Of a stretch of DNA of 64,000 nucleotides, positions 7,961 through 16,981 are shown piece by piece. The notes beneath the pieces are model-generated. The model made no database searches. It saw nothing but the letters and a program-made list of their open reading frames with translations, and was not told where the DNA came from. Positions within the stretch are counted from its first letter, which is position 1. The number at the start of each line of letters is the position of its first letter. Source of the DNA: JBMDXB01 sp048594975 (GTDB lineage: Bacteria > Acidobacteriota > Vicinamibacteria > Vicinamibacterales > 2-12-FULL-66-21); contig JBMDXQ010000035.1 of NCBI GenBank assembly GCA_048594975.1, forward strand, positions 1 to 64,000. The letters run 5' to 3'. The position numbers and the translations under genes were made by a program.

Positions 7961-9316
7961 TCAGCGGTTCATCATCGACTTGACGGCGCGCAGGCCCTTC
8001 TTCGGGCCCAGACCGGCGAGGCCGCCAATCTGCTTCAGCATCCTCTTCATTTGCACGAACTGCTTCAGCAGCCGGTTCACGTCCTCCACCGACGTGCCGC
8101 TGCCCTTCGCGATCCGCTTCCGGCGCTGCCCGTTGATCAGCTGGTGGTTGCGCCGCTCCCTGGCCGTCATCGAGTTGATGATCGCCTCGACGCGCGCCAG
8201 CTGCTGGTCATCGACCTGGCCGCGCGCCGCGGTCATCTCCTTCAGGTTGCCCAGGCCCGGCAGCATTCCCAGGATCTGCTCGAGCGGCCCCATCTTCTTG
8301 ATAGTGCGCAGCTGGTCGCGGAAGTCTTCGAGCGTGAAATCGTCCTGTCGGATCTTGCGTTCGAGCTTCGCCGCGTCCTCCACCGAGACCGCTTCTTCCG
8401 CCTTCTCGATGAGCGAGAGCACGTCGCCCATGCCGAGCACGCGCGAAACGACGCGATCGGGATGGAAGGGCTCGAGGTCCTGCAGCCGCTCGCCGCTGCC
8501 GACAAACGCGATCGGCACCCCGACGACGCCGACGACCGACAGGGCGGCGCCGCCGCGGGCGTCGCCATCCATCTTGGTCAGCACCACGCCGGAGACGCCG
8601 ACGCGGCGGTTGAACTCGCCGGCGCTCTTGATCGCGTCCTGGCCGGTCATCGCATCGGCGACGTAGAGCAGGTCCGTCGGGGCCACCGCCCCCTTGATCG
8701 CCGTCAGCTCCTCCATCAGCTCGTCGTCGATGTGCAGGCGACCCGCGGTGTCTACGATGACCACATCGAAGCCGGCGTTGCGCGCCTCGGTGACGGCCCC
8801 GGTGGCACGCCGGACCGGGTCCATGTCGCCGCCCGGATCGTGCACCCGCACGCCGGCCTGCCTGCCGACCAGCGTCAGCTGCTGGATGGCGGCGGGACGG
8901 CGGACGTCGCTCGACACCAGGATCGGGTGACGTCCCTGCTTCGCGAGCCAGCGCCCCAGCTTTCCCGCGGTGGTCGTCTTGCCGGAGCCCTGCAGGCCGA
9001 GCAGCAGGATCACGCGCGGCCGCGCGTTCGACGGCGGCAGGCCGCCGGCGGTATCGCCGAACAGCGCCAGCATCTCGTCGCGCACGATGCGCACGACCTG
9101 CTGGTCGGGCGTCAGGCTCTTGAGCACGTCCTGGTCGACCGCCTTGTCGCGCACCCGGTCGATGAACGCCCTGACCACTTTGAAGTTGACGTCCGCCTCG
9201 AGCAGCGCCATGCGGATCTCGCGCAGCGCGGCCTCGACGGTCTGCTCCGTCAGGCGGGCTTCACCCCGCAGCGAGCGAAAGACGTCCTGCAGGCGCGTGC
9301 TGAGCGATTCGAACAT
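7961..9316 (-). CDS. ffh: signal recognition particle protein Ffh
   Basis: 451 aa. Ffh binds 4.5S RNA and signal sequences and delivers ribosomes to FtsY. N domain 1-90, then the G domain with P-loop GLQGSGKTTTAGKL (about 106-119), DTAGRLHIDDELM and TKMDGDARGG, then a methionine-bearing M domain with MGPLEQILGMLPG. Length is normal and the C-terminus is not extended. The receptor ftsY is 3.2 kb away on the same strand. A good promoter (TTGACG-N18-TACGAT) lies upstream. Confidence 0.96.
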   Translation of the reverse strand: MFESLSTRLQDVFRSLRGEARLTEQTVEAALREIRMALLEADVNFKVVRAFIDRVRDKAVDQDVLKSLTPDQQVVRIVRDEMLALFGDTAGGLPPSNARPRVILLLGLQGSGKTTTAGKLGRWLAKQGRHPILVSSDVRRPAAIQQLTLVGRQAGVRVHDPGGDMDPVRRATGAVTEARNAGFDVVIVDTAGRLHIDDELMEELTAIKGAVAPTDLLYVADAMTGQDAIKSAGEFNRRVGVSGVVLTKMDGDARGGAALSVVGVVGVPIAFVGSGERLQDLEPFHPDRVVSRVLGMGDVLSLIEKAEEAVSVEDAAKLERKIRQDDFTLEDFRDQLRTIKKMGPLEQILGMLPGLGNLKEMTAARGQVDDQQLARVEAIINSMTARERRNHQLINGQRRKRIAKGSGTSVEDVNRLLKQFVQMKRMLKQIGGLAGLGPKKGLRAVKSMMNR

Positions 9317-9392
9317 GACCCGTGGACCGTGCGGTGTCGCCCGCCGGACCGTTCAGCCTACGGCAGGCTAACCGGCGGAAATGCAAACACTT

Positions 9393-9422
9393 ATCGTAGA
9401 CGAGAGGCCGAGCCGGCGTCAA
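9393..9422 (-). promoter_or_regulatory. predicted sigma-70-type promoter for ffh operon
   Basis: On the minus strand TTGACG is followed after 18 bp by TACGAT. The expected start of transcription is near 9386, giving a leader of about 70 nt to the ffh ATG. The same -35/-10 pair with the same 18-bp spacing occurs upstream of pckA, which supports both calls. Confidence 0.55.
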
Positions 9423-9425
9423 ACC

Positions 9426-10658
9426 TTAAACGGAGGTGAGCTTGTGCCCGAGCTTGTCCTTCTTGGTCTTGAGGTAGCGCCGTGTGTGATCGGACGCGGG
9501 GATCTCGAGCGGGATCCAGTCGACGACGGACAGCTGGTAACCCTCCAGGCCGACCAGCTTCCGGGGGTTGTTGGAGAGCAGCCGCATCGACCGGACCCCG
9601 AGGTCCCTCAGGATCTGCGCCCCGGTGCCGTAGTCGCGCTGGTCGGGCTTGAACCCGAGCCGCTCGTTGGCTTCGACCGTATCAAAGCCCTGATCCTGCA
9701 GCTCGTAGGCGCGAATCTTGTTCGCCAGCCCGATGCCCCTCCCTTCCTGGTTCAGATAGAGCAGCACGCCGCGACCCTCGGCGGCGATGCGCTGTATCGC
9801 GGTGTCCAGCTGCGGCCCGCAGTCGCAGCGCGCCGAGTGGAACACGTCGCCGGTGAGGCAGCGCGAGTGGACGCGGACCAGCACGTTCTCGCCGTCGCCG
9901 ACCTCGCCCTTGACCAGCGCCACGTGCGTCTCGCGATCGATCACGCTCTCGTACGCGAACACGCGGAAGTCCCCGTGGTCGGTCGGCAGTGCGGCGGACG
10001 CGACACGCCGCACCAGCCCTTCCGTCCGCATCCGGTACTGGATCAGGTCGGCGATCGTGATCACGAGCAGCTTGTGCCGCCTGGCGAACCTGGTCAGCTC
10101 CGGCACGCGCGCCATCGTGCCGTCCTCGTTCATGATTTCGCAGATGACGCCAGCCGGGTACAGCCCCGCGATGCGCGCCAGGTCGACCGCCGCTTCCGTC
10201 TGGCCGGCGCGCACGAGGACGCCGCCGTTGCGCGCCTTCAGCGGGAACATGTGGCCCGGGCGGGCGAGATCGGCGGGACGTGTCGCCGGGTCGATCGCCG
10301 CCAGCACCGTGGCCGCGCGATCCGGCGCGGAGATCCCCGTGCTCGTCACCCCCTTGGCCTCGATCGATACGCAGAACGCGGTGTCGAAGCGCGCGGTGTT
10401 CTGCGTGACCATCTGCGGGATGTCGAGCTCCGCGAGCCGCTCCTCGGTCATCGGCATGCAGATCAGCCCGCGGCCGTGCTTGGCCATGAAGTTGACCGCC
10501 TCCGGCGTGATGCGTTCGGCGGCGATCGTGAGATCCCCCTCGTTCTCGCGGTCCTCGTCGTCGACGACGATGATCATTCGGCCCTCGCGGATCGCCTCGA
10601 TGGCGTCCTCGATCGGCGCGAACGGAGACTTGCGGCGGCGGCCGCGCCCGGCTGGCAT
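9426..10658 (-). CDS. ribBA: bifunctional DHBP synthase / GTP cyclohydrolase II
   Basis: 410 aa. Residues about 12-215 are DHBP synthase with DDEDRENEGDL (acidic metal site) and GHMFPL; residues about 220-410 are GTP cyclohydrolase II with the zinc cysteines in SRCLTGDVFHSARCDCGPQL and the QEGRGIGL loop. The two activities supply both precursors for lumazine and riboflavin. The start is the ATG just before KSPFAPIEDAI; the longer frame overlaps ribE. One base separates it from ribE. Confidence 0.95.
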   Translation of the reverse strand: MPAGRGRRRKSPFAPIEDAIEAIREGRMIIVVDDEDRENEGDLTIAAERITPEAVNFMAKHGRGLICMPMTEERLAELDIPQMVTQNTARFDTAFCVSIEAKGVTSTGISAPDRAATVLAAIDPATRPADLARPGHMFPLKARNGGVLVRAGQTEAAVDLARIAGLYPAGVICEIMNEDGTMARVPELTRFARRHKLLVITIADLIQYRMRTEGLVRRVASAALPTDHGDFRVFAYESVIDRETHVALVKGEVGDGENVLVRVHSRCLTGDVFHSARCDCGPQLDTAIQRIAAEGRGVLLYLNQEGRGIGLANKIRAYELQDQGFDTVEANERLGFKPDQRDYGTGAQILRDLGVRSMRLLSNNPRKLVGLEGYQLSVVDWIPLEIPASDHTRRYLKTKKDKLGHKLTSV

Positions 10659-10659
10659 G

Positions 10660-11265
10660 CTAGACCTTCTTCCCCGCGCCGGCGATCTCGGCGGCGCGGA
10701 CCACGTACTTGCCGATGATGTCGCACTCCAGGTTGACGAGATCCCCCGGTTTCGCGTGCCGGAGCATGGTGTTGTCCCAGGTGTAGGGGATGATCTGGAC
10801 GTCGAAGCGCTGCGCGTCCACCCCGGCAACCGTGAGGCTGATCCCGTTCACGGCGATCGAGCCCTTGCGGACGATGCAGGACGCCAGCGCCGGCGGGAAC
10901 TTCACCGTCAACCAGTACGACTCGCCGTCCTGGCGGATGTCCTCGAGGGTAGCCGTCGCGTCGACGTGCCCCTGCACGAAGTGGCCGCCGAGGCGCGCGT
11001 CGGCGCGGAGCGGTCGCTCCAGGTTGACGACCGTACCCGGCTTCAGCGATCCGAGCGTGCTCACGCGTGCAGTTTCCGGCGAGATGTCAGCCTGCACGCC
11101 GGCGGCGTTGGCGGCGACGACGGTGAGGCACACGCCGTTGACCGCCAGACTCTCGCCCGCCGTCAGCTCCGCGGCGATAGGCGCGGTCAGCCGCAGCCGG
11201 AAACCGGAGGCGGTCGGTCTCATCTCCGCCACCTCGCCGAGGGCTTCAATCAGGCCTGTGAACAT
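10660..11265 (-). CDS. ribE: riboflavin synthase alpha subunit
   Basis: 201 aa. It dismutates two 6,7-dimethyl-8-ribityllumazine to riboflavin. The N-terminal MFTGLIE is diagnostic, and the two homologous lumazine-binding halves each carry an LAVNGVCLTV / IAVNGISLTV motif and a GGHFVQGHVD-like segment. It overlaps the end of ribD by 20 bp. ribH (lumazine synthase) is not in the window. Confidence 0.96.
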   Translation of the reverse strand: MFTGLIEALGEVAEMRPTASGFRLRLTAPIAAELTAGESLAVNGVCLTVVAANAAGVQADISPETARVSTLGSLKPGTVVNLERPLRADARLGGHFVQGHVDATATLEDIRQDGESYWLTVKFPPALASCIVRKGSIAVNGISLTVAGVDAQRFDVQIIPYTWDNTMLRHAKPGDLVNLECDIIGKYVVRAAEIAGAGKKV

Positions 11266-12346
11266 ACCCTTCGATCCGGACGTCCTCGCCGAGCGCGACG
11301 GCGGTCACCTCGCTGACGAGGCCGCTGCCGAGGACGGGAAACGCCACCCACCCGACGCCGCCGGGTCCGAGCGCGCGCGGTGCGACGTAGAGATCGACGC
11401 CGTCCACCAGCCCGGCATCCCAGAACGCAGCGTGCAGCGTCGGCCCCCCTTCCACGACGAGCGAGGTGATCCCCTCGGAGGCGAGCAGCTCGAGGGCCGT
11501 CCGCAGCGTCGCCGGGGGCTGCAGGAGCTCGACGCGCGCGCCCGTCGCGCAGAGCGCCCGCACATGGTCGGGAGCGGCGTCGGCGGCTGAGGGCGTACTC
11601 ATGATTATGACCGGGCCCGCGTCCAGCGTCGAGAGCACGCGCGCGTTCGCCGGCGTGCGCAGGCGGCGGTCGAACACCACGCGGGTGAGCGGCCGGGCGC
11701 GGTACGCCCCCCGGGCGGTCAGCAGCGGATCGTCGGCGAGCACGGTCCCGGATCCGACGGCAATCGCGTCCACCTCGGCCCGCTGCCGGTGAATCGCGCG
11801 CGTGGCGGCGGCTCCGGTGATGCGCGTGCGCTCGCCAGGCGCCGCGGCGACGCGCCCGTCGAGGCTCATCGCCGCTTTCATCACGACGAACGGGCGGTTG
11901 CGGGTGATGCGGGTGAAGAACGGCCGGTTGAGGCGCTCGGCCTCGGCATGGCACACCCCGACAGCCACCTCGACGCCGCGCTGTCGCAGGTACGCGATCC
12001 CGCCGCCGGCGACCAGCGGGTTGGGATCTTCGGTGGCGACCACCACGCGGGCGATTCCGGCGTCGACGATTTCGGGCGCGCACGGCCCCGTGCGGCCGGT
12101 ATGGCAGCACGGCTCGAGGGTGCAGTACAACGTTGCGCCGCTGGCGAGTTCGCCGGCGTCGCGCAGCGCGTGAATCTCGGCATGCGGCCCGCCGGCGTAC
12201 TCGTGCGTTCCGCGGCCGACGACCACGCCCTCGCCGTCGACGACGACGGCGCCGACCATCGGGTTCGGGCTGGTGCAGCCGCGCCCGCGCTCGGCGAGCG
12301 CCAGCGCCCTCCTCATGTAAAGGGCGTCCGTGGGCTGGGAGGACAC
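11246..12346 (-). CDS. ribD: riboflavin biosynthesis deaminase/reductase RibD
   Basis: 366 aa. The N-terminal deaminase carries the zinc motifs GPHAEIHAL (about residues 48-56) and PCCHTGRTGPC (about 77-87); the C-terminal NADPH reductase (about 150-366) carries VVEGGPTLHAAF. It converts the pyrimidine from GTP cyclohydrolase II in two steps. Start is GTG at 12346, ten codons before the YMRRALALAERGRG helix, as expected for the family; an ATG at 12316 would clip that helix. I see no FMN riboswitch in the 133-bp upstream gap. Confidence 0.94.
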   Translation of the reverse strand: MSSQPTDALYMRRALALAERGRGCTSPNPMVGAVVVDGEGVVVGRGTHEYAGGPHAEIHALRDAGELASGATLYCTLEPCCHTGRTGPCAPEIVDAGIARVVVATEDPNPLVAGGGIAYLRQRGVEVAVGVCHAEAERLNRPFFTRITRNRPFVVMKAAMSLDGRVAAAPGERTRITGAAATRAIHRQRAEVDAIAVGSGTVLADDPLLTARGAYRARPLTRVVFDRRLRTPANARVLSTLDAGPVIIMSTPSAADAAPDHVRALCATGARVELLQPPATLRTALELLASEGITSLVVEGGPTLHAAFWDAGLVDGVDLYVAPRALGPGGVGWVAFPVLGSGLVSEVTAVALGEDVRIEGYVHRPD

Positions 12347-12350
12347 TCGT

Positions 12351-12425
12351 CAACCCCCAACTGCCAGCTGCCAACGACCAGCCTGGTCGACTCCCACTGT
12401 ACCTGCCAAAGCCAGATGCCAACCG
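12351..12425. repeat. degenerate CCAACTG-type heptamer array
   Basis: The gap between ribD and ftsY contains CCAACTG, CCAGCTG, CCAACGA and later TGCCAAA and TGCCAACC units at roughly seven-base spacing. Similar units occur at 36480-36510 just before the FAD oxidoreductase. No gene is apparent here. Confidence 0.4.
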
Positions 12426-12479
12426 TCCGACGATGGCCGGGATGTGCCCGCCAAGACGTGCCCACTCGGCAATCCGCAG

Positions 12480-13403
12480 TTACCATTTCTCTTCAAACAG
12501 AGCATCAACGTACTCGTCGGGCGAAAACGGGATCAGATCATCGATTGCCTCGCCGATGCCCACGTAACGGATCGGGAGCTTCAGGTCGTGCGCGATGGCG
12601 ACGGCGATGCCCCCCTTGGCGGTACCGTCGAGCTTGGTCAACACGATCCCGTTCACGCCGGCGACCGTCATGAACTCGCGCGCCTGGGCAAGCCCGTTCT
12701 GGCCGACGGTGGCGTCGAGCACGAGCAGGACCTCGTGCGGCGCGCCGTCGACTTCGCGGGCGGCGACGCGCCGGATCTTCTCCAGTTCGCTCATCAGGTT
12801 CACGCGCGTGTGCAGGCGGCCGGCGGTGTCGACGATGATGACGTCGCGCCCGCGCGCCTTGCCGGCGGCAATCGCGTCGAAGACGACGGCCGCGGGGTCG
12901 GCTCCGGCGCGGGCACGGATGATGTCGACACCGGCGCGGTGCGCCCAGATCTCGAGCTGCTCGACCGCGGCGGCGCGAAACGTGTCGGCCGCGCAGATGA
13001 GCGGGCTCCCGCCTGAATCCTTGATCAGCCGCGCGAGCTTGCCGACGGTGGTCGTCTTGCCCGTCCCGTTCACGCCCACGATCATCACCACGCGCGGCGT
13101 GTGTCCGTTGCCCACGGGAACGTTCGCGCCGCTCAGGATCGCGCGGATCTCTTCTTTCACCAGCGCGCGAAGCGACTCGCCGTGCGTGCGCTTCTCGCGG
13201 ACGGCGTTCACGATCCGATCGGTGGCGGCAACGCCGACGTCAGCCGAGATCAACGCCTCCTCCAGCGCCTCGGCCGTGTCGACGTCGACCGGCCGGCTGC
13301 GCTGTTCCGGCGCGTCCGCGCGCCGAACCGCCTCCTCGAAGCGTTCTACGAACTGCTGCTTCGTCCGGCCCAGCGACTGCTTGATCCTGTCGAAGAAACC
13401 CAT
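12480..13403 (-). CDS. ftsY: SRP receptor GTPase FtsY
   Basis: 307 aa. FtsY docks the SRP-ribosome complex at the membrane. Begins MGFFDRIKQSLGRTKQQF, typical of the short-A-domain type, then the N domain and G domain with P-loop VNGTGKTTTVGKLA (about residues 112-125), DTAGRLHT and LTKLDGTAKGG. The start is the MGFFDRI methionine rather than the one 12 codons upstream. The acidic N-terminal domain of enterobacterial FtsY is absent, as in many phyla. Confidence 0.95.
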   Translation of the reverse strand: MGFFDRIKQSLGRTKQQFVERFEEAVRRADAPEQRSRPVDVDTAEALEEALISADVGVAATDRIVNAVREKRTHGESLRALVKEEIRAILSGANVPVGNGHTPRVVMIVGVNGTGKTTTVGKLARLIKDSGGSPLICAADTFRAAAVEQLEIWAHRAGVDIIRARAGADPAAVVFDAIAAGKARGRDVIIVDTAGRLHTRVNLMSELEKIRRVAAREVDGAPHEVLLVLDATVGQNGLAQAREFMTVAGVNGIVLTKLDGTAKGGIAVAIAHDLKLPIRYVGIGEAIDDLIPFSPDEYVDALFEEKW

Positions 13404-13451
13404 CTTGGACGCTACCGTCAAGGACATGACAAATGACAATCGGAGTCACAC

Positions 13452-13495
13452 GCCATTCGCCATTCGCCATTCGGCATTCGGCATTCGCCATTGAC
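13452..13495. repeat. GCCATTC/GGCATTC heptamer array
   Basis: Six tandem heptamers (three GCCATTC, two GGCATTC, one GCCATTG) ending in CATTGAC, five bases from the gpsA stop. The unit and the CATTGAC end are the same as in the large inverted array at 49776-50001. The flanking 13404-13451 segment also has two ATGACAA units. Confidence 0.75.
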
Positions 13496-13500
13496 ATGCT

Positions 13501-14499
13501 TCAGCGATCGGCCTCGGCCCGCTGTCGTCTCCCCATCAGCGACTCGACGGCGACCATCGGCGAGGACCTCCCCTCCAGCACCGCGGCCATCTGCGCCGTG
13601 ATTGGGAGCTCCACCCCGTGGCGTGCGCCGAGCGCGAGCGCGGCACCGGTCGTGCGCACGCCCTCGGCGACCATGCGGATGTCGCGGAGGATATCGATGA
13701 GCGGCCGGCCGCGCCCAAGCTCGACGCCCACGCGACGGTTGCGGCTCAGGTCGCTGGTGCAGGTCAGCACCAAGTCCCCGAGCCCGCTCAATCCGGCAAG
13801 CGTCTCCCGCCGTCCGCCCGCGGCGCACGCCAGCCGTGAGATTTCCGCGAGGCCGCGGGTGATGAGCGCGGCCATGGCGTTGTGCCCCAGTCCGAGCCCC
13901 TCGACGCACCCGGCCGCGATGGCGATGACGTTCTTCAGCGCCCCCCCGATCTCCACACCCGCCACGTCGTCGCTCGCGTAGATGCGGAAGCCGCGCCCGC
14001 GGAACTGCTCCTGCACGGCCTCGACAGCTGCCGCGTCGGTGGACGCGGCCAGCACCGCGGTCGGCAGCTCCCGCGCCACTTCGGCCGCGAAGCTCGGTCC
14101 CGACAGCACGACGATGGGATGGCGGCTGCCGGTCTCGGCGGCGATGACCTGCGACATGCGAAGCAGCGACTCCGTTTCGAGCCCCTTCGCCGCGCTCACG
14201 AGAATGGTGCCCGGCGCGAGCAGCGGCGCAGCCGCGCGTACGACCGTGCGTACCCCGTGCGTGGGCACCGCCACGACCACGCACTCTGCACGGTGGAGGG
14301 CGCCCCCCATCGAAGTCGTGACGGCGACGGTGTCGGGCAGCGGGATGTCTGGCAGGAAGCGCGGATTGCGGCGCGTCTCCACCATCGCCGCAACCATCGC
14401 GGTGCCGCGCGCCCAGAGCTGGACGCCGCGTCCCGCACGCGCCATGTGCACCGCCAGCGCCGTCCCCCAGCTGCCCGCGCCCAGGATGGCGATCGGCAT
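13501..14499 (-). CDS. gpsA: glycerol-3-phosphate dehydrogenase [NAD(P)+]
   Basis: 332 aa. GpsA reduces dihydroxyacetone phosphate to glycerol-3-phosphate for phospholipid synthesis. It opens with MPIAILGAGSWGTALAVHMA (Rossmann GAGSWGTA), has LSGPSFAAEVA near residue 135 and the catalytic lysine in GGALKNVIAIAAG near 190. The ATG shares its first base with the last base of plsY, the next enzyme in the same pathway. Confidence 0.96.
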   Translation of the reverse strand: MPIAILGAGSWGTALAVHMARAGRGVQLWARGTAMVAAMVETRRNPRFLPDIPLPDTVAVTTSMGGALHRAECVVVAVPTHGVRTVVRAAAPLLAPGTILVSAAKGLETESLLRMSQVIAAETGSRHPIVVLSGPSFAAEVARELPTAVLAASTDAAAVEAVQEQFRGRGFRIYASDDVAGVEIGGALKNVIAIAAGCVEGLGLGHNAMAALITRGLAEISRLACAAGGRRETLAGLSGLGDLVLTCTSDLSRNRRVGVELGRGRPLIDILRDIRMVAEGVRTTGAALALGARHGVELPITAQMAAVLEGRSSPMVAVESLMGRRQRAEADR

Positions 14500-15074
14500 C
14501 ACGCATTGGCTCCCATGCGCCGCTCCGTGCCGGCCAGTAGCCGGCGCAGGTTCGTGCGGTGCCGGAACACGATGAGGCTGCCCGTTCCTGCTGCCGCGCC
14601 GACGACCGCCGACGGCGCCCCGAAGAGCCACGCCATCGGCGGCAGCGCGACCGCGGCGGCCAGGGATCCCAGCGACACATAGCGCGTTGCCCAGACGATG
14701 ACGACGAAGAGTGCGGCGGCAATCGCCGTCGGGGCGGGCGCAAGGACGGCAAACACGCCGGCCGCGACGGCAACGCCTTTGCCGCCGTGGAAGCGCAGCC
14801 ACACAGGATAGACGTGTCCAACGACCGCCGCAGCGCCCCCGGCCGCGACGAGCGCGCCCGAAGCCGTCAGCTCGATGAGCAGTACCGCTGCGACCCCCTT
14901 GCCGACGTCGAGCGCCATTGCCGCGAGGCCACGCCACGTTCCGGCCGTGCGCAGCACGTTGGCGGCGCCGACGTTGCCGCTGCCCGACTGCCGGAGGTCG
15001 ACGCCGGCGCGGCGGGCGAGGAGAAACGCGAACGGGATCGATCCCGCGAGGTAGCCGAGGACGACCGCCAGCAT
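14499..15074 (-). CDS. plsY: glycerol-3-phosphate acyltransferase PlsY
   Basis: 191 aa integral membrane enzyme that transfers acyl from acyl-phosphate to glycerol-3-phosphate. Motifs are intact: SGSGNVGAANVLRTAG (about residues 31-46), HGGKGVA (about 93-99) and a late FRHRTNL loop; five hydrophobic segments are visible. The pairing with gpsA gives substrate and enzyme in one operon. Start ATG overlaps the thpR stop by one base (TGATG). Confidence 0.95.
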   Translation of the reverse strand: MLAVVLGYLAGSIPFAFLLARRAGVDLRQSGSGNVGAANVLRTAGTWRGLAAMALDVGKGVAAVLLIELTASGALVAAGGAAAVVGHVYPVWLRFHGGKGVAVAAGVFAVLAPAPTAIAAALFVVIVWATRYVSLGSLAAAVALPPMAWLFGAPSAVVGAAAGTGSLIVFRHRTNLRRLLAGTERRMGANA

Positions 15075-15655
15075 CAGGCCAATGGTACTCGCAGCAGGGG
15101 CTCGTACTGCGACCCCTTCGGCGACAGCCGGCTGCGAAACAGCGTGACGGCGTCGACGCGGCTCGACCCGCACATGGCGGATAGCGCCGCAAGCGCCTCG
15201 CGCACTGGAGCCGGCGACCCACGACGGATCTCCCTGACGCGCGCGATGGTCAGGTGCGGCGAGTAGGGCCGCTTCTCTTCCTCGAAGCCGAGAGCGACGA
15301 GCCGATCCCTGACCTCGCCGTACACCTGCCGGATCGTGTCCGCACCGCGGGTGATCCCCAACCAGAACACCCGCGGCGGACCGGAGCGCGGGAACGCGCC
15401 CAGCCCGTTGACGCTGACGTCGAAGGCCGGTGTCGCGAATCGCGATTGCAGCGCTGCGCCCACCTCGGCGGCCCGATCCTCGGGGACCTCGCCGATGAAC
15501 CAGAGCGTGATGTGGAGGTTTCCGGCATCCACCCACCGGGCGCTGACGTCGGTGCCCGCTCGGATCAGCGCGGCGCGGAGCAGGTCGGCAGCCCGGGCCG
15601 CTGCGACCCTGACGTCCTCAGCGAGTTCGATACCGACAAAGAGGCGCATACGCAT
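15074..15655 (-). CDS. thpR: RNA 2',3'-cyclic phosphodiesterase
   Basis: 193 aa, a 2H phosphoesterase (LigT/ThpR). The two catalytic HxT motifs are HITLWF near residue 48 and HLTIAR near 136, with RLFVGIEL at the start. It hydrolyses 2',3'-cyclic phosphate ends and can reverse-ligate tRNA halves in vitro; the natural substrate is uncertain. The 45-bp gap upstream holds an imperfect inverted repeat (GAAGTGGTAAGGAG against CTCCTTCACTTC). Confidence 0.9.
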   Translation of the reverse strand: MRMRLFVGIELAEDVRVAAARAADLLRAALIRAGTDVSARWVDAGNLHITLWFIGEVPEDRAAEVGAALQSRFATPAFDVSVNGLGAFPRSGPPRVFWLGITRGADTIRQVYGEVRDRLVALGFEEEKRPYSPHLTIARVREIRRGSPAPVREALAALSAMCGSSRVDAVTLFRSRLSPKGSQYEPLLRVPLA

Positions 15656-15700
15656 GCGCGAAGTGGTAAGGAGCCAGTAGTAAGTGGTACCTTGCCTCCT

Positions 15701-16981
15701 TCACTTCGCGACCCGCTTCCTCACCATGTCCAGCGCCGTCTGCGTGGACTGGTATTTGACCTGCACGCGGCTGCCGGCGAAGACGAACGTGCGCACTTCC
15801 GGGTCGCCCTGCGGGCCGGCGACGGCGATCGCGACCGTGCCCACGGGCTTCTGCGGCGTGCCGCCATCCGGCCCCGCGACACCGGTGATGCCCACGCCGA
15901 CGTCCGCGCCCGTTCGCGCGCGCGCGCCGGCGGCCATCGCCAACGCGACCGGCTCGCTCACCGCGCCGTGCTGCGCGAGCGCGGCGTCGTCGACGCCCGC
16001 CAGGCTCGTCTTCAGATCGTTGCTGTAGGCGACGATGCCGCCGCGCACGTAGGCCGAGCTGCCCGGTACGTCGGTGAGGCGGGACATCAAGAGACCGCCC
16101 GTGCACGACTCGATCCCGGCGATCGTCAGGCCGCGCTCCTTCAGCAGCCGGCCGACCACCTCCTCGAGGAGGCGGCCGTCCGTGCTGAAGACGGCGTTCC
16201 CCAGCGCTGCAACCAGCACGTCGCGCGCCTCGTCCAACCGCGCCCGCGCCGCGTCGTAATCGGCTGAACGCAGTGTGAGGTGGACCTCGATCTGACCCGG
16301 CGCGGCGAGGATCGTGGTCTCGATTGGCGGCGTGGCGTCGCGCCACCGCGAGTAGATCGGCTGAATCGCCTCTTCGACGTGCGATTCGGTGCGGCCCGCG
16401 ATGTACAGCGACGTCGTGTAGCTGCGCTCCGCCCCTGCACGGGCGGCGAGCGGGCCCTCGCACAGGCGAGCCATCATCGGCTGCAGCTCGCGCGGAGGTC
16501 CCGGCAGCAGCACCACCACCTGGCTGCCGTGCGCGATGTACAGGCCGGGAGCCGTGCCGTTCGGGTTGTCGAGCACCAGCGCACCGCGCGGCACCTGCGC
16601 CTGTCGGCGGTTGACCTCGGGCATGCGCATGCCGCGCCGGGCAAACCGGCGCTCGATGGCGGCCACGATTGTCGGATCCTCCGCGAGCGCGAGCTCGAGC
16701 GCGCCCGCAACGACCTCCCGCGTCACGTCGTCGTCAGTCGGACCGAGGCCCCCGGTCAGGATGACGAGGTCGGCACGCGAGAGCACCTGCGAGAAGAGAG
16801 TGGAGAGCGTCGCCCGATCGTCGCCCACCACCGCCTTCGCGCGCAGCTCGATGCCGAGTGCTGCGAGCTGACCGGCCAGGTACAGCGAGTTGGTGTCGAG
16901 CCGTGTGGCCCCAAGCAGCTCGCTGCCAACCGCGATGATCTCCGCGGTCCGGAGCACGCCGCCGGGTGCTATGCGATCCAT
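15701..16981 (-). CDS. cinA: CinA: molybdopterin-like domain plus nicotinamide-nucleotide amidase
   Basis: 426 aa. Residues about 12-180 are the MoaB/MogA-like domain (IIAVGSELLG, LTGGLGPTDDD); about 265-420 are the PncC-type amidase (ESCTGGLLMSRLTDVPGSS, then GITGVAGPDGGTP). The family hydrolyses damaged or deamidated pyridine nucleotide intermediates. The chosen ATG overlaps the end of pgpA by 13 bp; the longer frame runs across pgpA and is rejected. Confidence 0.92.
   Translation of the reverse strand: MDRIAPGGVLRTAEIIAVGSELLGATRLDTNSLYLAGQLAALGIELRAKAVVGDDRATLSTLFSQVLSRADLVILTGGLGPTDDDVTREVVAGALELALAEDPTIVAAIERRFARRGMRMPEVNRRQAQVPRGALVLDNPNGTAPGLYIAHGSQVVVLLPGPPRELQPMMARLCEGPLAARAGAERSYTTSLYIAGRTESHVEEAIQPIYSRWRDATPPIETTILAAPGQIEVHLTLRSADYDAARARLDEARDVLVAALGNAVFSTDGRLLEEVVGRLLKERGLTIAGIESCTGGLLMSRLTDVPGSSAYVRGGIVAYSNDLKTSLAGVDDAALAQHGAVSEPVALAMAAGARARTGADVGVGITGVAGPDGGTPQKPVGTVAIAVAGPQGDPEVRTFVFAGSRVQVKYQSTQTALDMVRKRVAK

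Noticed and set aside
12347..12479. FMN riboswitch before ribD
   Set aside because: The gap holds heptamer-like CCAACTG repeats and lacks the conserved RFN segments; ribD also lies on the other side of it from any good promoter I can see.
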